Shown here: in pieces, positions 27,290 to 35,857 of the stretch
Numbering within the stretch: position 1 is the first letter of the stretch
How the letters are laid out: each line of letters opens with the position of its first letter
Assembly: GCA_943370025.1 (NCBI GenBank)
Contig: CALRPI020000022.1
Coordinates: 1 to 64,000 of the forward strand
DNA: 64,000 nt
Source: JAAUUE01 sp943370025
GTDB taxonomy: Bacteria; Cyanobacteriota; Cyanobacteriia; Cyanobacteriales; JAAUUE01
Reading direction: 5' to 3'
Notes under the pieces: generated by a model
What the model saw: only the letters and a program-made list of their open reading frames with translations
Told to the model about the DNA's origin: nothing
Database searches by the model: none
Translations under genes and position numbers: made by a program

Positions 27290-27342
27290 ATTCTTGGCTA
27301 GAACTTATCCCAAATTTTAAAAAAGGGTTGCACCTTTTTTTA

Positions 27343-27400
27343 ATTTACAGCAGTTTGAGAGTGGGTGGCTGTAGCCACCCACTCTCAAACTGCTGTAAAT
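27343..27400. repeat. 58-base near-perfect palindrome, TTTGAGAGTGG family
   Basis: Two 28-base arms (ATTTACAGCAGTTTGAGAGT then GGGTGGCT, and the exact complement) flank a two-base centre GT. The arm contains the CAGCAGTTTGAGAGTGG hairpin of 15224-15320 and 59196-59290, here without the longer left part. It lies 54 bases after the BT1 transporter stop and could act as its terminator. Confidence 0.8.
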
Positions 27401-27553
27401 CCCTACGCAGCAAGATATTCAGAGTATTATTTGTATCAACTGTTTGGCAAAATGGTATAAAAAGCGGGGACTGACTTCAAAGTCGGGCTTAAGCCCTCCG
27501 GGCATACAAGAAAATGGGGATCGAAACTTTTGCCACCCACAGTAAAACTTTTT

Positions 27554-27645
27554 TAGGACTTATGCACTGTCAAAAAATTATCGAGAGTTGTGGAAGTTTT
27601 TGCAGGTACTCCGTACCTGCAAACACTTCCAAATACCCAAGTCCT
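27554..27645. mobile_element. Degenerate AGGACTTA-ended element with inner hairpin
   Basis: Starts TAGGACTTATGCACTGTC and ends CCAAGTCCTT, an imperfect inverted pair. The centre is a hairpin: TTTGCAGGTAC and GTACCTGCAAA around TCC, flanked by GGAAGT and ACTTCC. AGGACTTACGCA ends are common in small cyanobacterial elements. Partial ends of this type also occur near 23163 and 25570. Confidence 0.5.
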
Positions 27646-27766
27646 TTTTTTCGATTGAGGAATGCTCAGAGAACGATCGTCAACCATGTCTTAACCAGAA
27701 TGGTGCTTGCTATAGTTAGAACTGTTGCCAAAATAGTCAAACTGTAGCAAGTGCCATAGGAATTAA

Positions 27767-28681
27767 ATGCAGAAAATATCTTCACCTAACCTGACGATGG
27801 GCGGTACTGAATGGTTGTCGTTAGTAGTGCTGTCGGTGATTTGGGGTGGTTCTTTCTTTTTGATCAAGATTGCTCTCCAAGATTTTTCGCCCTTATTTGT
27901 AGTGGTGGGGAGGATTTTGGTGGCGGCGATCGCCCTAAATATTTTTGTCTATGGCTCCGGTCACAAAATGCCTACTTCGCCAGCTACTTGGGGCAGATTT
28001 ATGATCATGGGGGTTCTGAATAATATTATTCCCTTTAGCCTCATAGTTTGGGGACAAACCCATATTAGTAGTAGTTTGGCTGCGATTCTGAATGCGACAA
28101 ATCCTTTATTTATCGTCATTCTGGCACATTTTCTGACCAAGGATGAAAAATTAACTATCCATCGTCTGTTGGGAGTGGTGATTGGTTTGGTGGGGGCAGT
28201 AGTTCTGATTGCCCCTGATCTGCATAGCTTAAGCTGGGAAGGTTGGGGACAGTTAGCGGTAATGGGTGGAGCGATTTTCTACGCCCTGGGTGGTATCTAT
28301 GCTAGGGGATTGAGGCAATTTCCCCCCATGGTGGTGGCAGCAGGAACTGTCACCTGCTCTACCTTGGTGTTGTTACCTATAGGTTTAATTCTTGAAGGGT
28401 CTAGGGTCATCTCGGCACAGGGCAGTAGCTGGTTAGCGGTGGTGACCTTGGGGTTTCTCTGTACAGCGATCGCCTACCTGCTCTATTTCCGGTTGATTGC
28501 TGTTGCTGGAGCCACTAACGCCGCTTTGGTGACCTTTTTAATCCCAATCAGTGCCTCGATTTTCGGGATATTGATTCTCCATGAAAAACTAGAAAGTAAT
28601 ATGGTAATGGGGATGATCTTAATTTTTGCTGGTTTAGCGGTAATTGATGGCAGATTATGGCGGAGGGAAAAAGTTGGATAA
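27767..28681 (+). CDS. EamA-family (DMT) transporter
   Basis: A 304-residue membrane protein with ten predicted helices in two EamA repeats (about 14-142 and 157-296). Signatures are LSVIWGGSFFLIKIALQDFS and, in the second repeat, FLIPISASIFGILILHEKL. Members export amino acids, metabolites or drugs; the substrate is not predictable. The first ATG (27767) lacks a ribosome binding site; the ATG at 27797 (MGGTEWLS) is an alternative. It overlaps the next gene by eight bases, so the two are probably co-transcribed. Confidence 0.9.
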   Translation: MQKISSPNLTMGGTEWLSLVVLSVIWGGSFFLIKIALQDFSPLFVVVGRILVAAIALNIFVYGSGHKMPTSPATWGRFMIMGVLNNIIPFSLIVWGQTHISSSLAAILNATNPLFIVILAHFLTKDEKLTIHRLLGVVIGLVGAVVLIAPDLHSLSWEGWGQLAVMGGAIFYALGGIYARGLRQFPPMVVAAGTVTCSTLVLLPIGLILEGSRVISAQGSSWLAVVTLGFLCTAIAYLLYFRLIAVAGATNAALVTFLIPISASIFGILILHEKLESNMVMGMILIFAGLAVIDGRLWRREKVG

Positions 28682-29540
28682 AGCTACAAACCCGACTAAT
28701 TTACGAGATAACTTACTAGGGCATCTCCAAGAGATTATCCGGGAACGCCATCCCTATCTCGCTAGCGGAGGTCATTTTTATGTGCAAACCTATATTCGCC
28801 AACAATTATCCCTCTGGGGAGAAGTGATCACCCATGAGTTTAGTCATTCAGGACAATTACATAAAAATCTGATCCTAAATTTACCAGCTACAACTGTGGC
28901 GAATAACTGTAGACCAATGATAATTATTGGTGCCCATTACGATGGTGTGCCCAACTCTCCGGCGGCGGATGACAATGGCACGGGGGTAGCGGCTCTGCTG
29001 GAGTTGGCAAGACTCTTTGCGGCGCAACCTCTGGCGTATCCAGTCCAGTTGGTGGCTTTTGATCTGGAAGAGTATGGATTTTTGGGTAGTATTGCCTATG
29101 TAGAAAGCCTGAAGCAGCAGGGGCAACAGGTGCGAGTGATGTTGTCCCTGGAAATGCTGGGTTATTGCGATCGCACCCCCAATTCTCAAACCTACCCAGC
29201 CGGCTTGGAGCGCTTCTATCCCAATACCGGAGATTTTATTGCCCTAATTGGCAACCTAATGCTGCTGCCAGACCTAATCAAAATGGGTGGAGCGATTCGG
29301 GAGTCTGGGACTCCCTGCGAGTGGCTACCAGTCCCAAACCGGGGGCTACCCATTCCCACCACTCGCCTGAGTGATCATGTACCTTTCTGGGATGCGGGTT
29401 ATCCAGCTTTGATGGTGACAGATACGGCGTTTATGCGGAATCCCCATTACCACAAGGAGAGCGATCGCCTAGACACCCTAGACTTAGATTTCCTGACGGG
29501 GGTTTGCCAAGGTTTAGCGATCGCCTTAAGGACTCTATAA
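28674..29540 (+). CDS. M28-family zinc metallopeptidase
   Basis: An aminopeptidase-type enzyme of 288 residues. Zinc-binding residues are visible as His in IIGAHYDGV, Asp in AADDNGTGV, Glu-Glu in DLEEYGFLGS, Asp in the MVTDTA region and a C-terminal His (HYHKESDRLD). No signal peptide is apparent, so it is probably cytosolic. The preferred start is TTG at 28674, with GGAGGG eight bases upstream; it overlaps the EamA stop by eight bases. An ATG at 28644 would give ten more residues (MMADYGGGKK). The coupling with a transporter suggests handling of small peptides, but that is speculation. Confidence 0.9.
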   Translation: MDKATNPTNLRDNLLGHLQEIIRERHPYLASGGHFYVQTYIRQQLSLWGEVITHEFSHSGQLHKNLILNLPATTVANNCRPMIIIGAHYDGVPNSPAADDNGTGVAALLELARLFAAQPLAYPVQLVAFDLEEYGFLGSIAYVESLKQQGQQVRVMLSLEMLGYCDRTPNSQTYPAGLERFYPNTGDFIALIGNLMLLPDLIKMGGAIRESGTPCEWLPVPNRGLPIPTTRLSDHVPFWDAGYPALMVTDTAFMRNPHYHKESDRLDTLDLDFLTGVCQGLAIALRTL

Positions 29541-29593
29541 ATATCTTTAGCGGCTTTTGTCTGTCCGCTGTAATGGCTTATTCTGCCTCACTT

Positions 29594-30604
29594 TCACCCT
29601 ATTTGAATTTTAGTGTAACTGAGAAAATGTTCTATTTTTGATAAGGCTGGAAATTTATTCAGGATTACTGACTGCAACTTGCTTGGCAAAAATAGCATCA
29701 TAAAAATTCTTGCTAACACCTTCCATGTCACCTTTTGCCTGAGGGGAGTAAGATCAGAAAACAACATTTTGATCAGAGCTTTTAAGCCCTGCCAACCCCT
29801 TTGGTGAGTGGGAATTCCTTCCAGAGATTTATAGCTAAGATAGCGATAAATATTCGTTAAACTGGGTCGCCTTAGATACTGTAAATTAGCCGGAGCTTGA
29901 CTGAAAGCTTTTTGCAAAGCCCTGATGGTTCCTCGCTCCTGCTGAACAAGTTGACTAGAGAGAGAATTGAACGATCGCCTATACAATATCTGCACTTGAG
30001 GCACCGCAATAAATTCATACTTTTTCGCCAATCTAATACACAGATCCCAATCTTCTGAAGGCTTGGTAAATTCATCAAAGAAACTATTGAAATCCTCCTC
30101 AGATTCTTGAATAGCAAACAACGCTTCTCGACGGACTAAAAAGTTTGATCCAGAGCCAAACAAATTATAAAGCAATGCATAGGCATAGATATTTCCACTC
30201 GGACCCGGAGCTGAAGCATGGCGCAAGAAATTTCCTTGTTCATCAATCCAATCTGTACCGCTATAGGCAACGGCAGCTTGGGGATGATCTTGTAGTGCCT
30301 GATATTGAATTTCTAATTTATCTGGTGTCCACAGATCATCTCCATCAATGAAAGATAGATACTTCCCTTGAGACTTCCTAATTCCTCGATTCCGGCTAGT
30401 AGCTGGGCCACCGTTGGGATAGTTATAGATACTAACTCTAGGATCGGTAATTTGTTGAACAACTGCTGCTGTGCGATCGCTAGAACCGTCATTAATGACG
30501 ATTATTTCTAAATTAGTAAAAGTTTGAGCTAAAACTGATTGAATTGTTTCTAAAATAGTCTTCTCGCCATTATAAACCGGAATCACTATTGATATCTGTG
30601 GCAT
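29594..30604 (-). CDS. Family 2 glycosyltransferase
   Basis: A 336-residue inverting GT-A enzyme that adds a sugar from a nucleotide donor to a growing glycan at the cytosolic membrane face. The N-terminal domain has ISIVIPVYNGEKTILETIQS, the DGDD metal site (SFIDGDDLW, about residue 90) and SEDWDLCIRLAKKY, where the ED pair includes the catalytic base. The C-terminal 110 residues are helical and basic. It is a clear paralogue of the next upstream gene (30687-31682). The convergent M28 gene ends 54 bases away. The stop at 29594 is followed by no obvious hairpin. Confidence 0.93.
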   Translation of the reverse strand: MPQISIVIPVYNGEKTILETIQSVLAQTFTNLEIIVINDGSSDRTAAVVQQITDPRVSIYNYPNGGPATSRNRGIRKSQGKYLSFIDGDDLWTPDKLEIQYQALQDHPQAAVAYSGTDWIDEQGNFLRHASAPGPSGNIYAYALLYNLFGSGSNFLVRREALFAIQESEEDFNSFFDEFTKPSEDWDLCIRLAKKYEFIAVPQVQILYRRSFNSLSSQLVQQERGTIRALQKAFSQAPANLQYLRRPSLTNIYRYLSYKSLEGIPTHQRGWQGLKALIKMLFSDLTPLRQKVTWKVLARIFMMLFLPSKLQSVILNKFPALSKIEHFLSYTKIQIG

Positions 30605-30651
30605 GATTGTAATCTTCGGTTAGAGGTCATTTACAAAGTGTCTAAACGGTC

Positions 30652-30680
30652 TGTTTTTCGCCCCTCCGGGGCGAAAAACA
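30652..30680. terminator. Perfect 13-base-arm hairpin between two glycosyltransferase genes
   Basis: TGTTTTTCGCCCC and its exact complement surround TCC. On the minus strand the T-rich right arm follows the stem, giving a terminator-like shape. It could partly end transcripts from 30687-31682 before the downstream glycosyltransferase. Confidence 0.6.
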
Positions 30681-30686
30681 AGTATC

Positions 30687-31682
30687 TTAGGGATCATGTC
30701 TAATATGATTGAGGAAATAATGTACTCTTTGTAAGCTAGGGAATCTATTTAATATTCTTTGGATTTTCTTGTTTGAGAGGAACATAACCATAAAAATTCT
30801 AATTAATATTTGCCAAGCAACAGAATATCTTAAAATAGTAGGATAGTTAACTAATAACTTGAAAAATAATTCTAAGCCTTTGATTCCTTGTTGATAGCTA
30901 GGAAATCCCTCGGTGGATTTATAGGTTAAATAGATATAAGTATTCGACAAGCTAATTCTCTTTAGATATTGCAAATGGGGTGGAGCTTGTCTAAAGGCTT
31001 TGCGAATTACCTTAATGGTTTCTTGCTCTTGATATCTGAGTTTACTAGACATGGAATTAGGCGATTGTCGATACAATATCTGGGGTGCATCTATCCTGAC
31101 AAATTGATATTTGGCGGCTAATCTAATCAAAAAATCCCAATCTTCTGAGGCTTTTAACGATTCGTCAAAACCGCCAGTTATGGATAAAACGTCTCTCTTT
31201 ATTAAGGCATTAGAGCCAGAACCGACAATATTAGATAATAATAAAACACCATAAATATCACCACTAAGACTAGGAGGAGAAGAATGTTTTAGAAAGTTAC
31301 CAGCTTCATCGATCCAGTCAGTGCCACCATAGGCAACTGCTGCTTGGGGATAGGTTTGCAGAGCCTGATATTGACTAGCTAATTTATCCTTTGTCCAGAG
31401 ATCGTCAGCATCAAGAAAAGAAATATATTCTCCTTCAGCTTTGGTAATCCCGCGATTTCGGCTAGCTGCTAATCCCCCGTTGCTATAGGAGTATAATTTA
31501 ATCCGGGGATCGGCAGTTTCCTTGATGATTTTCTGGATGACTTCTACGGTGTTATCTTGAGAGCCATCGTTAATAATAATTAGTTCAAAATCTGTAAATG
31601 TTTGTGCCAACACTGAGGCGATCGTCTCTTCGATCGTTCTTTCGCCGTTATAGACTGGAATAACTACAGAAATTTGGGGCAT
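30687..31682 (-). CDS. Family 2 glycosyltransferase
   Basis: A 331-residue GT-A enzyme closely related to the downstream gene at 29594-30604 (shared ISVVIPVYNGERTI, SRNRGI, FLDADDLWT, AVAYGGTDWIDE, SGSNALIKR, SEDWDFLIRLAAKY). DADD is the metal-binding motif. The two genes look like a local duplication. Its start overlaps the end of the pyruvyl transferase gene by 19 bases, so the two are translated from one message. Confidence 0.93.
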   Translation of the reverse strand: MPQISVVIPVYNGERTIEETIASVLAQTFTDFELIIINDGSQDNTVEVIQKIIKETADPRIKLYSYSNGGLAASRNRGITKAEGEYISFLDADDLWTKDKLASQYQALQTYPQAAVAYGGTDWIDEAGNFLKHSSPPSLSGDIYGVLLLSNIVGSGSNALIKRDVLSITGGFDESLKASEDWDFLIRLAAKYQFVRIDAPQILYRQSPNSMSSKLRYQEQETIKVIRKAFRQAPPHLQYLKRISLSNTYIYLTYKSTEGFPSYQQGIKGLELFFKLLVNYPTILRYSVAWQILIRIFMVMFLSNKKIQRILNRFPSLQRVHYFLNHIRHDP

Positions 31683-32791
31683 AGTTGGTGAATTGCTTGA
31701 GTGATTGTGGCTGGACTAGAGGCAAAACGACAAAACTCCACATCCTTTGTCCAAGTTTCATACCATAGTTGATTTTTACCATAGGAATTAGGCAGAAAAA
31801 CGTGGGGAATTTTTAATAGAGTACACAAAATATGCCCGTGGAGACGATTAGTAATCACTAAAGAATAATGGTTGAGCTGATAAATTGATCGATGAAAGTA
31901 ATCCCAAGAAGTTTCCACCATCTTGGCTTGATCTGGAGTCCCAAAGAAGTTTTCATAGGGATAACTTTTTTTCCAACTCTCTACAGCTTGCCGACTCAAC
32001 GGATGGGATAATACCTCTTGCCATAATTCTCGATAAATGCGCACGGCTCCCGGTAAACGCCAATACCAGAGAGATTCGGCGGTGATGTGCGATCGCAATA
32101 ACTTTTCCTCTAGGGGCAACCAATCTTGCACTACTAACCTAGGCAACTCTAAAATAGTCGAGTTTAATTCAGCAACTATTTCTTGATCATCTCGACAGTG
32201 ATAGAGAATCTTATTTTGCCGCCAATTGAAACCTAAATATTGCATATAGGGTAAATCTGCCAGCATAAATGCCATATCTGGAGAAAGGAATACTCGACAA
32301 TTATGGAAATTTTCCGTGGCTACAGCATAGCTGCGGGGGTCGCGGACAAAAATAGTTAAGTTCCTATGAGAGTTAAAAATCTTGGCTGCTCTTTGTAAAT
32401 TATCATTTTCTTGAAAATAAATAGTTTGAGGTAGAATGATAATGTGATGATCGGGATATTTCTGAATAATTTCTTCACGAAATTGTTGATGGTCACACCA
32501 GATATCCCCAAGGTTACCGCCACCCTGCAATAGAATAGTTCCATTACCTATTTTTTGCTGCATTACCTCCTGAGAAAAGTTATAAATTCCTGATAGGTAA
32601 TTAATTTTTAGATTGGATTGTTGAGCTAGATAAATAATTGTGCCTAAACCAATTAAATGATCACCAATATTGGGATAGTCTGGATAATTTAAGAACACAC
32701 ATTCTTGTATAGCTCCGATCTGAGCAAGAGCTTTGACCAATTCTTGCTTGAGAGCGATCGCATTAGATCGGGTTGATGAGTTTAAGTTCAT
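31664..32791 (-). CDS. Polysaccharide pyruvyl transferase family protein
   Basis: Attaches a pyruvate ketal from phosphoenolpyruvate to a sugar of an extracellular polysaccharide. Of the family it shows YPDYPNIGDHLIGLGTIIYL near the N-terminus, ILLQGGGNLGDIW, IILPQTIYF and LVITNRLHGHILCTLLKIP near the C-terminus. I prefer the ATG at 32791 (375 residues), with AAGGAAAA upstream; an ATG 36 bases earlier has no ribosome binding site. It overlaps the downstream glycosyltransferase by 19 bases. Pyruvylation adds negative charge to the glycan. Confidence 0.88.
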   Translation of the reverse strand: MNLNSSTRSNAIALKQELVKALAQIGAIQECVFLNYPDYPNIGDHLIGLGTIIYLAQQSNLKINYLSGIYNFSQEVMQQKIGNGTILLQGGGNLGDIWCDHQQFREEIIQKYPDHHIIILPQTIYFQENDNLQRAAKIFNSHRNLTIFVRDPRSYAVATENFHNCRVFLSPDMAFMLADLPYMQYLGFNWRQNKILYHCRDDQEIVAELNSTILELPRLVVQDWLPLEEKLLRSHITAESLWYWRLPGAVRIYRELWQEVLSHPLSRQAVESWKKSYPYENFFGTPDQAKMVETSWDYFHRSIYQLNHYSLVITNRLHGHILCTLLKIPHVFLPNSYGKNQLWYETWTKDVEFCRFASSPATITQAIHQLCPKFL

Positions 32792-32836
32792 GTACGGCAC
32801 TTTTCCTTGAAATGGAATACATTGCATTCTCTAAAA

Positions 32837-32882
32837 TTTAGATGCCTTGGGCTTCGACTTCGCTCAGCCCACGGCATCTAAA
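32837..32882. terminator. Hairpin overlapping the end of the HpsE-like gene
   Basis: TTTAGATGCC and GGCATCTAAA form the outer stem, with GGGCTTCGACTTCGCTCAGCCC as an inner stem-loop that contains the recurrent GAGCGAAGTCGAAG motif. The stop codon of the upstream glycosyltransferase lies inside the stem. A terminator or mRNA-stabilising role is likely. Confidence 0.55.
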
Positions 32883-33813
32883 ACCGATAGAATGGACTAA
32901 CTGTGCAGCCCCAAAGAAATATCAATTCACAATCACTAACTAAATCTCGTTTTCCAGCTAAATTATAGCGGAGTAAATGTTTAATAACTCGCTTCAGATT
33001 GCCGTAGATAATTCTCAGGAAAATTACTGGTCTTTGTCTAGCGGCAGGTGCATTAATAATCACCAAATTGTAGGTAGCTAAACCACAACTCTGGGATAAG
33101 TTCATCAGATATTTTCTTTCTAAGCGCCAAGGAGGAATTTCATGCTCTATTTCTAAGTCAGGAGTATACCAAATTCTCCAACCAGCTTTGTGCATATATA
33201 AAAGGGGTTCGTAGTCTTCCCCCCTAGCAATTTTTCCTGCCGTATTTCCTAAAACTTTCGGGTTGTGCGGCACGCTATCTAGCCATGCTTCTTTCCTCAC
33301 AACCAATCCCGCTCCGGGAGGTAGATGAATTCTTTCTGGAGCAAAAGCATGGGGTGTTTCTCCATGATCTCGAATTGCTAAGTAGGCGGCAATCCTTTCA
33401 AAATTTGGTGGCGGTGGTGTCGTGTATTTACCGTAAATTTTGCCATTAAAAGCCCCTACTTCTGGATGCTCTAGACCAAATTCGTAGGCATTAATTACCC
33501 AATGCTCCCTAGGTAAATTGTCATCATCAAGGAAGCCAATCAATTCACTAGTTGCAGCTTGAATTGCCCGATGTCTGGCAAAGGCTGCCCCTTGCTTTTC
33601 TTCGAGAATATAAACTAATCCGCAGGGCAAATCCCAGTTTTGTTGATAGCTTCTAATTACTTCAGCAGTATGATCTTTACTATTATTATCAACAACAATA
33701 ATTTCCCAGTTCAGAGACTCTGTACCTAGTTGCGATCGCAGCTTATCTAATAATTTTGGTAATCGCTCTGCCCCATTGTAGGTAGGAATGGCTACGGTAA
33801 AGTCTTTGGTCAT
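32878..33813 (-). CDS. HpsE-like family 2 glycosyltransferase
   Basis: A 311-residue GT-A enzyme with FTVAIPTYNGAERLPKLLDK, DNNSKDHT, GFLDDDNLP (metal site), PPGAGLVVRKEAW and GEDYEPL. The C-terminal part has basic helices that probably sit on the membrane. I recall this subgroup as the hormogonium polysaccharide glycosyltransferase HpsE of filamentous cyanobacteria. The assignment to the subgroup is moderate, to GT2 firm. A second HpsE-like gene follows upstream (33898-34845), and they share GLVVRK and KKYL/RKYL motifs. Confidence 0.88.
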   Translation of the reverse strand: MTKDFTVAIPTYNGAERLPKLLDKLRSQLGTESLNWEIIVVDNNSKDHTAEVIRSYQQNWDLPCGLVYILEEKQGAAFARHRAIQAATSELIGFLDDDNLPREHWVINAYEFGLEHPEVGAFNGKIYGKYTTPPPPNFERIAAYLAIRDHGETPHAFAPERIHLPPGAGLVVRKEAWLDSVPHNPKVLGNTAGKIARGEDYEPLLYMHKAGWRIWYTPDLEIEHEIPPWRLERKYLMNLSQSCGLATYNLVIINAPAARQRPVIFLRIIYGNLKRVIKHLLRYNLAGKRDLVSDCELIFLWGCTVSPFYRF

Positions 33814-33852
33814 AGCTACTGAGATTTTTGCTTAGGGTAATAATTTGGGTGT

Positions 33853-33885
33853 AATAACGTCCACCGCAGCGCGGTGGACGTTATT
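33853..33885. terminator. Perfect 15-base-arm hairpin between the two HpsE-like genes
   Basis: AATAACGTCCACCGC and its exact complement surround AGC in the 84-base spacer between the two genes. Unlike neighbouring hairpins in sequence, it is alike in size and placement. Confidence 0.6.
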
Positions 33886-33897
33886 AATCGTTTAGCA

Positions 33898-34845
33898 CTA
33901 CCTTTTTTTATGCCTTAAATATCCCTTGCGCCACAGGTAAAATGGACTGATCAAGCTGCTAGTCAGTAATTCTAGCTCACAGACGGCTACTAGGTCTGTT
34001 TTTACTTTAGTTCGATGTTTGAGGAGATGCAACAGGATTTTTCGCAGATCATTGCCAAAATAGGCGAGGGTGAGCAGGTATTTTTTGATGCCGTAGGTAG
34101 CGATCGTCCTTGTCACATAACGACTATAGCCAATGCCTCGTAAAAAGGGGATCAAGTACTTTTTCTCTAGGCGGGCAGCGGGGATTTTATGGGTGATTTC
34201 CATGGCTGGGTTATACCAAATCTGCCACGGACTAGCTTGAATATAGCTCAACATTTCCAAGTCTTCACTAGTGAGCATATTACCCTCAACTCTGCCGTTC
34301 AGGGTCATTTCAGCGGGAACATACTGCTGCCAAACCGATTTCCTCACCACCAAGCCAGCAGAGGGGGGAAGCAGGCGATTATCTTTTCTGTATAACAAGG
34401 GAATATCTCCCCGCTCGGTGATAGCTAGAAATGGGGCAATCCGATCGAAATTTGGAGGCGGAGGAACGGCATAATCAGCATGAATTTGGCTGCCGTAAGC
34501 CCCAGCTTGGGGATGGGTTTGGGCAAAATCTGCCACGGCTCTCACCCAGCCCAGATCAGGAATCGTATCATCATCTAAAAATGCCACTAGTTCTCCCTGT
34601 GCTTCCTTAAAAGCCTGATGACGCGCAAATCCCGCCCCTTGTCTCAGTTCTTGGCAATAGCGTAGCCGGGGCAGGAGGATTTGATAATGATTAATTACTT
34701 CTCGAATATTGTCGCTACTGTTGTTATCAACTACCAGAATTTCCCAAGTAATATTCTCAATATTTACCTGTCTTTGGAGTTGCTGCAAAACTTCGGGTAA
34801 TCTAGCAGCTCCGTTGTAGGTGGGAATAGCGATCGTGATATCCAT
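33898..34845 (-). CDS. HpsE-like family 2 glycosyltransferase
   Basis: A 315-residue GT-A enzyme, paralogue of 32878-33813. Seen: ITIAIPTYNGAARLPEVLQQ, DNNSSDNIREV, AFLDDDTIPDLGW with the DDD metal site, SAGLVVRKSVW and SEDLEML. It is the first gene of the minus-strand polysaccharide cluster that runs to 29594; its promoter should lie around 34850-34910. A hairpin (34912-34954) lies further upstream. Confidence 0.88.
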   Translation of the reverse strand: MDITIAIPTYNGAARLPEVLQQLQRQVNIENITWEILVVDNNSSDNIREVINHYQILLPRLRYCQELRQGAGFARHQAFKEAQGELVAFLDDDTIPDLGWVRAVADFAQTHPQAGAYGSQIHADYAVPPPPNFDRIAPFLAITERGDIPLLYRKDNRLLPPSAGLVVRKSVWQQYVPAEMTLNGRVEGNMLTSEDLEMLSYIQASPWQIWYNPAMEITHKIPAARLEKKYLIPFLRGIGYSRYVTRTIATYGIKKYLLTLAYFGNDLRKILLHLLKHRTKVKTDLVAVCELELLTSSLISPFYLWRKGYLRHKKR

Positions 34846-34911
34846 AAAATCTTGAGTTACTAGTTAAAATGTAATTTTTTTTTGGGTTAGGATGTTATGA
34901 CGGTTCTAAAT

Positions 34912-34954
34912 GGGTTGAAAAGGTTGTAGCCTCCGGGTGCAACCTTTTCAACCC
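34912..34954. repeat. Hairpin upstream of the glycosyltransferase cluster
   Basis: GGGTTGAAAAGGTTG and its exact complement enclose a 13-base loop with CCTCCGGG. The surrounding text (TTCTAAATGGGTTGA before, TCAACCCGTCTAATTTTAT after) is that of the MITE-like family at 14344-14437, but the TATAGC ends are lost, so this is a decayed copy. Confidence 0.6.
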
Positions 34955-35003
34955 GTCTAATTTTATCAACGATACTTAGTAGGATAATTATCCAATCAGA
35001 AAT

Positions 35004-35315
35004 ATGATTTTAACTAACTACAAATATATAGAGTTAAATAGCGATCATGTTCCCTATATTGCTGGAACAACTATGAAATTAGTGGAGTTGGTCTCTAGCC
35101 ATATTACCTATGGATGGAGTCCTGAAGAAATTCATTTTCAGCATCCCTATTTAAGTATGAGCCAAATTCATTCGGCTTTAGCCTACTATTGGGATCACAA
35201 AACTACTTTAGATGCAGATATCCAAAAGCGATTTGAGCAGGTGGAGAAATTACGTCAAGAGGCTGGGGAGTCAGATTTAGTTAAGAAGCTTAGCACTCAG
35301 GGACTTCTTCCATGA
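35004..35315 (+). CDS. DUF433-family antitoxin
   Basis: A 103-residue protein with a DUF433 winged-helix-like core: YIAGTTMKLVELVSSHITYG, SPEEIHFQHPYLSMSQIHSA and LAYYWDH. DUF433 proteins usually pair with PIN-like DUF5615 proteins as toxin-antitoxin modules. The stop codon overlaps the next start (ATGA), the usual coupling. The partner gene is frameshifted, so this antitoxin may now be an orphan. Similar in kind to 43603-43836, though that one is shorter. Confidence 0.85.
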   Translation: MILTNYKYIELNSDHVPYIAGTTMKLVELVSSHITYGWSPEEIHFQHPYLSMSQIHSALAYYWDHKTTLDADIQKRFEQVEKLRQEAGESDLVKKLSTQGLLP

Positions 35316-35658
35316 CGATCACCTTTTACATGGATGAGCATGTGCACCGAGCAATTATCAATGGGCTAAAGTTACGCAATGTTGATGTACTAACGGTGCA
35401 AGAGAACGATCGAATGGGGATCAGTGATGAGGTGGTTTTAGCTCGATCGATTGCCCTGAAAGGATTGTATTTACTCAAGATGATGATTTTCTGTTGATTG
35501 CTAATCGCCTCCAGCAACAGGGAGTATATTTTACTGGTGTGATCTATGGCCATCAACAAAAAGTAACTATTAGGGACTGTGTAAGAGATTTAGAAATTAT
35601 TGCCAAAGCTGCCGATCCAGAAGACTTAGCAAGCTTAGTTCAGTATCTTCCTTTATGA
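35312..35658 (+). pseudogene. DUF5615 PIN-like toxin, frameshifted
   Basis: The frame opens at 35312 with ITFYMDEHVHRAIINGLKLR and is conserved to RSIALK. It then shifts into TTG-TAT and stops at 35497. Reading one base back from 35460 restores RIVFTQDDDFLLIANRLQQQ and continues without stops to 35658 (...LASLVQYLPL), the full family length of about 115 residues. One A missing from the run in CTGAAAGG explains it. It may be a real loss, a sequencing error in a homopolymer or, less likely, a slippage site. The PIN-like acidic residues (MDEHV, TQDDDF) are on opposite sides of the break. Confidence 0.85.
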
Positions 35659-35857
35659 GTTTTAGCCCAGATAATTTTGGATTTAATGTTAACTATAGCT
35701 CCTAGAGATAACGTAGTAGATGGGAAGAATGTCTGATCGCCATTTTCAATGAACGCTGTAGACTTAAAAGTACCTTAACCCTTGTACACTAAGGACACTA
35801 AATACAGCGTCACGTTATTCAGTTCATAAACTACCAATTTCAAGTTAGGGGAAATTC

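Larger units (their letters stand above)
27290..27766. other. Spacer with a long perfect palindrome and a second small element
   Basis: No convincing gene; a 77-codon frame at 27514-27747 spans an element and has no similarity I recognise. The region contains a 58-base palindrome (27343-27400) and an AGGACTT-ended element (27554-27645). Confidence 0.6.

Noticed and set aside
27514..27747. A 77-codon plus-strand frame before the EamA transporter gene
   Set aside because: It spans an AGGACTT-ended element, has no good ribosome binding site and resembles no family I know.
35312..35658. Programmed frameshift in the DUF5615 gene
   Set aside because: The A-run is short (AAA) with no typical slippery heptamer or downstream pseudoknot; simple decay or a sequencing error is more likely.
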